Below, one piece after another: positions 9,479 through 15,287 of a stretch of 31,093 bases of DNA. Under the pieces are notes generated by a model that did no database searches, was not told where the DNA came from, and worked only from the letters and a program-made list of their open reading frames with translations. The translations under genes and the position numbers were made by a program. The stretch is from IMG/VR virus record IMGVR_UViG_3300044641_003078, positions 1-31,093 of that record; one strand, given 5' to 3'. Source of the stretch: a virus. How positions within the stretch are numbered: the first letter of the stretch is position 1; each line of letters starts with the position of its first letter.

Positions 9479-10075
9479 ATGGCACAAAAATTAAGTATAA
9501 TTACAATTGATGATTTTTACTCAAATCCGTTTGATGTAAGAAAATTTGCATTAAATCAAAACTTTGATATTGAGGGTAACTTTCCTGGATATAGAACTAA
9601 ATCTTTTTTAAACGATACAATTAAGGAAGCTATTCAATATGTTATATCTCCGTATGCTGGTGAAATTACCGATTGGAATGATGGAGAGGATTCAAGTTGT
9701 GGTTCATTTCAATATACAACTGAAGAACATCATTCATGGATTCATTCCGATGGTGGGTTTAAATGGGCGGGTGTTTTATATTTAACACCAAATGCACCAC
9801 CATCTGCTGGAACTGGATTTTATAGGCATAAACAAACATCGATTGATAGATTTGTACATGAAACTGATGTACCAACTGAAAAAGATTTGAATCACCCATA
9901 TTTGAGAGATTATAAAGATATGACAAAATGGGAATTGACTGATGTAATATCAAACAAATTTAATAGATTGATTTTATACGATGCATCAATGTTTCATAAA
10001 TCGATGGATTACTTTGGTAAAAATAAAATATCTGGAAGACTTTTTCAAGTTTTCTTTTTCAATACAAACAATTAA
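9479..10075 (+). CDS. 2OG-Fe(II) oxygenase-like protein (DUF6445-like)
   Basis: A 198-residue protein with the layout of a 2-oxoglutarate/Fe(II) dioxygenase double-stranded beta-helix. The iron-binding triad can be proposed as H89-x-D91 in WIHSDG and H173 in MFHKSMDYFG, with R187 in GRLFQVFFF as the likely 2-oxoglutarate-binding arginine. The intervening segment WAGVLYLTPNAPPSAGTGFY (residues 96-115) is typical of a family of phage and bacterial proteins related to prolyl-hydroxylase-like enzymes. The family assignment comes from these motifs; the substrate is unknown. Its position directly after the giant fibre and before a sugar operon suggests protein (fibre) hydroxylation or a step in glycan modification, which is inference. 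It starts with ATG after an A-rich leader without a Shine-Dalgarno sequence. Confidence 0.72.
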   Translation: MAQKLSIITIDDFYSNPFDVRKFALNQNFDIEGNFPGYRTKSFLNDTIKEAIQYVISPYAGEITDWNDGEDSSCGSFQYTTEEHHSWIHSDGGFKWAGVLYLTPNAPPSAGTGFYRHKQTSIDRFVHETDVPTEKDLNHPYLRDYKDMTKWELTDVISNKFNRLILYDASMFHKSMDYFGKNKISGRLFQVFFFNTNN

Positions 10076-10084
10076 AAACAAAAT

Positions 10085-10330
10085 ATGACAACTGAAAAAT
10101 TAGAAGTTTCATTGGTAGAAAAACTAAGAGAACTTAACAATAGAAAAAACGAATTAATTATAAATGCTGGACAATTGCATTTAGATATAAAGCAACTAAA
10201 TACATCATTGTTGGTAGTTGAAACTGAATTTGAAAATACAAGCGCACAATTAAATTCATTATTATCTGGTTTGGAAAGGCAATATCCTAATGGTGAAATT
10301 GATTTAATAGAAGGTACTGTCACTTTCTAA
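10085..10330 (+). CDS. Small coiled-coil protein, paralogue of the protein at 14863-15258
   Basis: An 81-residue protein, almost entirely heptad-repeat helix (residues 5-65), ending in a short beta-like tail with YPNGEIDL at 67-74. The tail and the helix end (AQLxxxxxxLxxxYPxGxIDLxxG) are shared with the 131-residue protein at 14863, so the two are paralogues. The gene starts 9 bases after the oxygenase gene and is probably co-transcribed with it. I do not recognise a named family. T4 gp57A is a fibre-folding chaperone of similar size and helical character, and the place after the fibre gene would suit such a role, but no sequence similarity to gp57A is claimed. It could equally be a small virion component. 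Confidence 0.75.
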   Translation: MTTEKLEVSLVEKLRELNNRKNELIINAGQLHLDIKQLNTSLLVVETEFENTSAQLNSLLSGLERQYPNGEIDLIEGTVTF

Positions 10331-10338
10331 AAAATAAA

Positions 10339-10370
10339 TTTGGTAATTCAAAAATAAATTCGTATATTTG
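10339..10370 (+). promoter_or_regulatory. Bacteroidetes-type promoter of the sugar operon
   Basis: TTTG at 10339-10342, a 20-base spacer, and TATATTTG at 10363-10370 match the -33/-7 promoter consensus of Bacteroidetes (TTTG, about 19-21, TAnnTTTG). The start codon at 10378 is only 7 bases further, so the transcript should have almost no leader. The 13-mer TTCGTATATTTGT is identical in the methyltransferase promoter at 26831. Confidence 0.72.
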
Positions 10371-10377
10371 TTACAAT

Positions 10378-12555
10378 ATGGCAAAGAAAAAGTTACTTTA
10401 TGTCTGCCCGCATCTTTCAACGGGAGGACAACCACAATACACATACAAGCAAATAAAACACTTTATAAATGACTTTGAAATAGAAGTTGTTGAAATAAAT
10501 AATAGTGGTGGTGATGCTTATGTAGTTCAAAAAAATAGAATTAAATCATTAGCAATTGTTCATACATTGGGTAGTGATAAATCTGAAATTTTAAATGTAA
10601 TTAAGGAATTTAAACCTGATATTATACATTTTCAAGAAATACCTGAATTTGATTTGGCAACTAATATATTGGATGATATATTCGTTGAACATAGGGATTA
10701 TTTTATAATAGCAACAACACATGGTTCTTTTACAAATCCAAACGAAATACAATACCAACCAGACAAATATGTTTTAGTTTCTGAATGGAGTAAGAAAAAA
10801 TTTGAAGAAGCTAATTTAGGAGTTGATTTGGATATATGGGAATATCCAATTGAAGAATATACTTTTGATAAAGAAGCTGCACAAAAACAATTGGGATTAG
10901 ACCCAACTTGGAAGCACGTACTTAATGTTGGTTTATTTTCACCTGGCAAAAACCAAGCTGAAATATTTCAGATAGCAAGGCAGTTGGAAAAATACAAAGT
11001 AAAATTTCACTTTGTAGGAAATCAAGCTATGAACTATGAAGATTATTGGAAACCACTTATGCAATATAAGCCCGATAATTGTATCGTATGGGGTGAGAGA
11101 GATGATGTAGATACGTTCTATTCTGCATGTGATTTGTTTTACTTTTCATCTAAATTAGAATTAAATCCATTATCAGTCAAGGAAGCACTTTCATATAAGA
11201 TGCCATCGTTATTCCGAAAGTTGCACACTTATTTAGATACCTACGATACAAACGAATTGGTTAGTTATATTGATGATGATTTAAAACTAACTAAACGAAT
11301 TATATTAGAAAAATTACAACCCGAATTCAATGAAATACCTGGTTGGTTTTCTTATACTGATTTGTACGATGAGTTGGTTGAAAAAGTACCTGAAAATGCA
11401 AATGTAGTTGAAGTTGGGGCTTGGTTTGGGAAATCCACAAACTATTTAGCAACTAAAATAAGAGAATCTGATAAGAAAATAAATTTTACAACCATTGATA
11501 CTTTTAAAGGAACTGATGATGAGGAATTGCATCAAACAATAGTAAATAGTTTTACTGGTGATATATTCTATGAATTTATAGATAATACCACATTATCAAA
11601 AAACTATGGTACATTTAATATAATAAAAGATACATCAAAAAACGCAGCAAACCAATTTACAAATTCCAGTATAGATTTCATAATGTTAGATGCTGGGCAT
11701 TCATACGAAGCTCTTATGGATGATTTGAAAGTTTGGTATAATAAAGTTAAACCAGGCGGATATATAACAGGCGATGATTATGGTGTATTTGAAGGAGTTA
11801 CTAGAGCATCAAACGAATATTTTTATGGTCAGATTAATAGAGGCAATCGTTCATTTATTCGTAAGAAACCACGTATTCAAATAAAGCATTTATTGACTAG
11901 GCCTGATGATATGAGGGAAATGGTTAGTATTCAATCTATTAAGCAATTAGAAAAGTATGGAATGATATATCAACCAATTGTTAATGAAGTATATGAAGGA
12001 TTAGCACCTGCTGATAATTGTAGAAGACCTGAACATATAAGTAAAGATAATAAGCCAGGTGAATTATATCCTGGTGCTGGTTTGGGTTGGATGACTGGTA
12101 GGCATTATGGATGTTATTTGGCACATAGAGGGGCATTGGAAACGATAGATACGCAAAACTTTGATTACACTTTAATATTTGAAGCAGATGCATTTATTTA
12201 CACTGGGTTGGAAGAATTTGTAGAAATTGTACATAGAGCTTGTTTTATTTCAGAACTACATGATGTGTATTATATATCATTGGCGGATAATCCATCAAGA
12301 GGTAAAGAAAAAATAGATGAACTATTTTCAAAAACAGCATTTAATCAAGACCTAGCACATGCTTATCTAATACCAAACCGAACGAAGGAATGGTGGTTAG
12401 ATAGAATAAAAGATTGTGGCTGGGATGTGGGTGACCTTTGGTTCAATCATGTATTCTATAATCACCCCAAACCAAGATACACAACAAACAAAGTGTATAG
12501 TAAACAAGCAGAAGGATTTTCCCTATTGGATTTAACAGTTAAAACTTGGAGTTAA
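10378..12555 (+). CDS. Three-domain GT4 glycosyltransferase - SAM methyltransferase - GT25-like glycosyltransferase
   Basis: A 725-residue fusion. Residues 1-310 look like a GT-B, GT4-type glycosyltransferase: early STGGQPQYTY loop, a nucleotide-sugar-binding half starting near 178 (VLNVGLFSPGKN), and an E-x7-E motif ELNPLSVKE at 261-269. Residues 320-485 are a class I SAM methyltransferase of the Methyltransf_24 type: VVEVGAWFGKST (343-354) is motif I, MLDAGHSYEALMDDL (436-450) and PGGYITGDDY (459-468) follow. Residues 500-725 resemble GT25 (LPS glycosyltransferase) with GCYLAHRGALE (578-588) and LIFEADAFI (599-607) in place of the usual LILEDDV; the EAD variant keeps one acidic pair. It opens the operon; its TAA overlaps the next ATG by one base. 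It probably builds and methylates a short glycan, on protein or polysaccharide; donor sugars cannot be told from sequence. Confidence 0.8.
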   Translation: MAKKKLLYVCPHLSTGGQPQYTYKQIKHFINDFEIEVVEINNSGGDAYVVQKNRIKSLAIVHTLGSDKSEILNVIKEFKPDIIHFQEIPEFDLATNILDDIFVEHRDYFIIATTHGSFTNPNEIQYQPDKYVLVSEWSKKKFEEANLGVDLDIWEYPIEEYTFDKEAAQKQLGLDPTWKHVLNVGLFSPGKNQAEIFQIARQLEKYKVKFHFVGNQAMNYEDYWKPLMQYKPDNCIVWGERDDVDTFYSACDLFYFSSKLELNPLSVKEALSYKMPSLFRKLHTYLDTYDTNELVSYIDDDLKLTKRIILEKLQPEFNEIPGWFSYTDLYDELVEKVPENANVVEVGAWFGKSTNYLATKIRESDKKINFTTIDTFKGTDDEELHQTIVNSFTGDIFYEFIDNTTLSKNYGTFNIIKDTSKNAANQFTNSSIDFIMLDAGHSYEALMDDLKVWYNKVKPGGYITGDDYGVFEGVTRASNEYFYGQINRGNRSFIRKKPRIQIKHLLTRPDDMREMVSIQSIKQLEKYGMIYQPIVNEVYEGLAPADNCRRPEHISKDNKPGELYPGAGLGWMTGRHYGCYLAHRGALETIDTQNFDYTLIFEADAFIYTGLEEFVEIVHRACFISELHDVYYISLADNPSRGKEKIDELFSKTAFNQDLAHAYLIPNRTKEWWLDRIKDCGWDVGDLWFNHVFYNHPKPRYTTNKVYSKQAEGFSLLDLTVKTWS

Positions 12556-13700
12556 TGATATACGATAATTTGGTAAAAAATAAAAATAATAAAATTGATA
12601 TAGAAAACAAAGTTCATTATCACTTTGTAAAAGGACCTTTTGTTGAAATTAAAGGACAAAAAAAGGCAGAATATATTGTTGAATTTATAGATAGAAAAGA
12701 TAATAAAGTTTTATTTAAATCAACAATAGGAAATAATTGTTGGTGTAAATGTAGCATAGAATATTTTGTAGATTGGAAAATTGTAATTTATGAAAATGGA
12801 AAACGTTGGGCAGAATATAATTACGAAGCAGAAGGTAAAAAAGTTTATATAGCATTGGATTCTAGAGCATTGGGAGATACATTAGCTTGGTTTCCATATT
12901 TGGAAGAATTTAGAAAAAAACATAATTGTAAATTAGTTGCATCAACCTTTATGAATGATTTCTTTTCCAATGAATATACAAATATAGAATTTATAAAACC
13001 GGGTGATACTGCGGGTGGATTATATGCTATGTATTGTATTGGATTATTCTATAATGAAGATGATTCTATAAACTTATTTAAAAATCCAATTGACCCAAAA
13101 AAAGTAACACTTCAAAAAATGTGTTCTGATATATTGGGATTGGAGTATAAAGAAATAAAACCAAAATTACAAAGAAAAAATCCTCCTTTGGAAAAAATAA
13201 AACAAGTATGTATTGGAGTATTCGGAACAGCTCAATCTAAATTTTGGAATAATCCAACCGGTTGGCAAGATGTAGTAGATTGGTTAAACAATAAAGGATA
13301 TACGGTAAAATTAGTATCAAAAGAAGGTGATGATTATATGGGTAACAAATTACCAAAAGGAATTATACATCACCCAAACGGACCTATTGAATTGGTGATG
13401 GATGAATTAAAAAAATCAAAAGCATTTATTGGTATTGGTAGTGGTTTAAGTTGGTTAAGTTGGTCTTTGGATGTACCTACTGTATTAGTGAGTGGATTTT
13501 CCTATGATTGGGCGGAGATGCAAGATTGTATCAGAATTACTGCACCAAAAGGAAAATGTGAGGGTTGTTTTAATAGGCTACGATTAAATGCTGGTGATTG
13601 GAATTGGTGTCCTGACCATAAAGGTACTGAAAGACAATTTGAATGTACTAAAAGTATTACATCTGAAATGGTAATTAAAGAATTGGAGAAGTTTTTATAA
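12555..13700 (+). CDS. BAHT-type protein O-heptosyltransferase (autotransporter heptosyltransferase family)
   Basis: A 381-residue GT9-like enzyme of the bacterial autotransporter heptosyltransferase (BAHT: AAH, TibC) family, which moves heptose from ADP-heptose to serine on beta-helical adhesins. Seen: an N-terminal beta-rich domain (1-90), then ALDSRALGDTLAW with the putative catalytic Asp108, FWNNPTGWQDVVDWL near 230, GIGSGLSWLSWSLDVP near 293-308, and four cysteines C335, C338, C352 and C364 in the spacing CxxC-x13-C-x11-C, matching the iron-finger of TibC. I chose the ATG at 12555, which overlaps the preceding TAA, over an in-frame TTG three codons upstream. The gene also couples to the next through TAATG. 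The downstream heptose-activation genes strongly support ADP-heptose as donor. The substrate in this phage is inferred; the giant fibre is the best candidate. Confidence 0.85.
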   Translation: MIYDNLVKNKNNKIDIENKVHYHFVKGPFVEIKGQKKAEYIVEFIDRKDNKVLFKSTIGNNCWCKCSIEYFVDWKIVIYENGKRWAEYNYEAEGKKVYIALDSRALGDTLAWFPYLEEFRKKHNCKLVASTFMNDFFSNEYTNIEFIKPGDTAGGLYAMYCIGLFYNEDDSINLFKNPIDPKKVTLQKMCSDILGLEYKEIKPKLQRKNPPLEKIKQVCIGVFGTAQSKFWNNPTGWQDVVDWLNNKGYTVKLVSKEGDDYMGNKLPKGIIHHPNGPIELVMDELKKSKAFIGIGSGLSWLSWSLDVPTVLVSGFSYDWAEMQDCIRITAPKGKCEGCFNRLRLNAGDWNWCPDHKGTERQFECTKSITSEMVIKELEKFL

Positions 13701-14086
13701 TGAAAAAGGTTTGGATAAATGGGTGCTTTGATGTTCTACATTATGGACATTTTAAGTTGATAGATTACGCAAAATCTTTAGGAGATTTAATGATAGGTAT
13801 TGATTCTGATGAACGAATTAAAAAGATGAAAGGCGAGGGTAGACCGTTTCACACAGAAGGACAAAGAGTATTTAATTTATTACAAATAGAGGGCGTAGAT
13901 AAGATTGTAGTGTTTGATAGTGATGATTCTTTAAGAAAACATTTACAAGAATATGAACCTGATATATTTGTAATTGGTGATGAGTATATGTACAAACCTA
14001 TCATTGGTGGGGAGTATGCAAAAGAAATAAAATTCTTTGGTAAATTAGAAGGATTTAGTACTACAAAACTTTTAGATGATGAGTAA
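13700..14086 (+). CDS. Heptose-1-phosphate adenylyltransferase (HldE C-terminal-domain type)
   Basis: A 128-residue nucleotidyltransferase. It has NGCFDVLHYGH with the HxGH motif at 14-17, GRPFHTEGQR at 47-56, EPDIFVIGDEY at 86-96 and the signature FSTTKL at 119-124 (ISTTxI in the family). Glycerol-3-phosphate cytidylyltransferase TagD and the heptose enzyme HldE-C share these motifs, so sequence alone is not decisive. The neighbouring heptose kinase and heptosyltransferase make D-glycero-beta-D-manno-heptose-1-phosphate adenylyltransferase, giving ADP-heptose, the better call. It is a stand-alone domain where many bacteria have a fused HldE. Its start overlaps the preceding stop (TAATG), and its end overlaps the kinase gene by 8-11 bases. 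Confidence 0.8.
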   Translation: MKKVWINGCFDVLHYGHFKLIDYAKSLGDLMIGIDSDERIKKMKGEGRPFHTEGQRVFNLLQIEGVDKIVVFDSDDSLRKHLQEYEPDIFVIGDEYMYKPIIGGEYAKEIKFFGKLEGFSTTKLLDDE

Positions 14087-14819
14087 AGTATTAGTTATAG
14101 GAGAAAGTTGCACGGATATTTTTATATACGGAACATCAGAAAGAAAATCTCCAGAGGGAAGGGGCCCTGTATTTATTCCAAAATATGAAAAGTATGGAGT
14201 TGGTATGGCAGCTAATACAACAAATAATCTAGCAGCTATGGGTGTTGATGTTGATATGTTTTCCGATAACGATAACATAATAAAAACTCGTTATGTTAAT
14301 GAAGATACAAATGAATTGTATTTAAGAGTAGATGAAAACGATTCGGTTAATAGAATCAATATTGATGATTTGCCTGATTTGAAACAATACTCAGCAATTA
14401 TAATATCTGATTATTGTAAAGGATTTTTAGAAGAAGAAGATATTGCTAAAATAGCATCTATGCACCATTTAGTTATTGCTGATACCAAAAAGAAATTGGG
14501 AGATTGGTGTGTGGATTTAAAATTCATCAAAGTAAACCGATTGGAGTGGGCAAATAGTAAGGATATTATACGAGATAATGAGTGGTTATTTGATAAAATT
14601 ATATGTACCCTTGATAAAAAAGGAACAACATATAGACATACCACATATCCAGTTATTCCAATAGAAAATGCAGACGTGAGTGGAGCAGGTGATACCTTTG
14701 TAGCAGGATTTGTATCAAAATATTTAGATTCTAATAATGTTGATGAATCTATTATGTGGGGAAATTATTGTGCTGGTGAAGTTGTGAAAGAAAAAGGAGT
14801 TTCTGTGTTCAAAATTTAA
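14079..14819 (+). CDS. PfkB-family heptose-7-phosphate kinase (HldE N-terminal-domain type)
   Basis: A 246-residue PfkB/ribokinase-fold kinase. It opens with VLVIGESCTDIFIYG, has GVGMAANTTNNLAAMG (the GGAAN region of HldE), then TRYVNEDTNELYLRVDEND matching the HldE pattern of an Arg-rich strand followed by a bound-sugar Asp, IISDYCKGFL (SDYAKG in HldE), FIKVNRLEW (the NxxE motif) and DVSGAGDTF with the catalytic aspartate of GAGD. The predicted reaction is phosphorylation of D-glycero-D-manno-heptose-7-phosphate at O-1. Bacterial HldE kinase domains are about 310-320 residues, so this version is compact by about 70 residues, mainly between the N-terminal lid and GAGD. Two in-frame ATGs (14076 and 14079) overlap the previous gene; I list the second. 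It is the last gene of the operon; no terminator is visible behind it. Confidence 0.82.
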   Translation: MSKVLVIGESCTDIFIYGTSERKSPEGRGPVFIPKYEKYGVGMAANTTNNLAAMGVDVDMFSDNDNIIKTRYVNEDTNELYLRVDENDSVNRINIDDLPDLKQYSAIIISDYCKGFLEEEDIAKIASMHHLVIADTKKKLGDWCVDLKFIKVNRLEWANSKDIIRDNEWLFDKIICTLDKKGTTYRHTTYPVIPIENADVSGAGDTFVAGFVSKYLDSNNVDESIMWGNYCAGEVVKEKGVSVFKI

Positions 14820-14826
14820 AAATAAT

Positions 14827-14835
14827 ATACTTATA
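14827..14835 (+). promoter_or_regulatory. Candidate phage promoter element ATACTTATA
   Basis: ATACTTATA lies in the 43-base gap after the heptose kinase gene, ending 27 bases before the ATG at 14863. It is the C-variant of the recurring ATAYTTAT word. Confidence 0.42.
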
Positions 14836-14862
14836 TATATAAAAACAATAAAACAAAAATTT

Positions 14863-15258
14863 ATGGCAGGATTAGATAACATCCCACAAAAGCAATCTGT
14901 TGAGATTGAAATAGTAAAATTAGATGAGGATATTCTAAAAAATATCACAGAATTAAATCAAAAATCAGCTAATATTATTAGTGAGTTTGGACAAATTTAT
15001 ATCAGAAAAGAAGAAATTCAAGAAGAATTAGTTAGATTGGATGACTTTTTACAATCTGGTAAAGATGAGTTTAAATCATTAAATGCTCAATTAAAGCAAA
15101 TTGTTGATGCATTAGATGATAAATACCCACAAGGTAGAATTGATTTACAAAATGGTGTAATTCAATATCAACCTGGTGCACCATCAAGAAGGCAATTAGC
15201 AGAACAACAAAAACAACAATCTGCAAACTCGAATGATATGAAAGTTGTAAAAGATTAA
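14863..15258 (+). CDS. Coiled-coil protein, paralogue of the protein at 10085-10330
   Basis: A 131-residue protein: heptad-repeat helix over about residues 15-85, then YPQGRIDL at 88-95 and a Gln/Pro/Ala-rich tail (103-125) that looks disordered. The core shares the pattern AQLxxxxxxLxxxYPxGxIDLxxG with the 81-residue protein at 10085, so the two probably arose by duplication. They sit on either side of the sugar operon. No named family is recognised. A structural or chaperone role linked with the fibre or its modification is possible but not shown. Confidence 0.75.
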   Translation: MAGLDNIPQKQSVEIEIVKLDEDILKNITELNQKSANIISEFGQIYIRKEEIQEELVRLDDFLQSGKDEFKSLNAQLKQIVDALDDKYPQGRIDLQNGVIQYQPGAPSRRQLAEQQKQQSANSNDMKVVKD

Positions 15259-15263
15259 TCCTA

Positions 15264-15273
15264 ATATTTATAT
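15264..15273 (+). promoter_or_regulatory. Candidate phage promoter element ATATTTATAT
   Basis: ATATTTATAT lies in the 29-base gap after the coiled-coil gene and ends 14 bases before the ATG at 15288. It is the same spacing as the second copy before 9479. Confidence 0.45.
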
Positions 15274-15287
15274 AGTAAGAAAACTAT

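Noticed and set aside
12546-12554. TTG start for the heptosyltransferase
   Set aside because: The ATG at 12555 overlaps the preceding stop as TAATG, the pattern used at the next gene junction too.
13700-14086. Glycerol-3-phosphate cytidylyltransferase (teichoic acid type)
   Set aside because: Motifs allow it, but the adjacent heptose kinase and ADP-heptose-using transferase give a coherent pathway and no teichoic acid genes are near.
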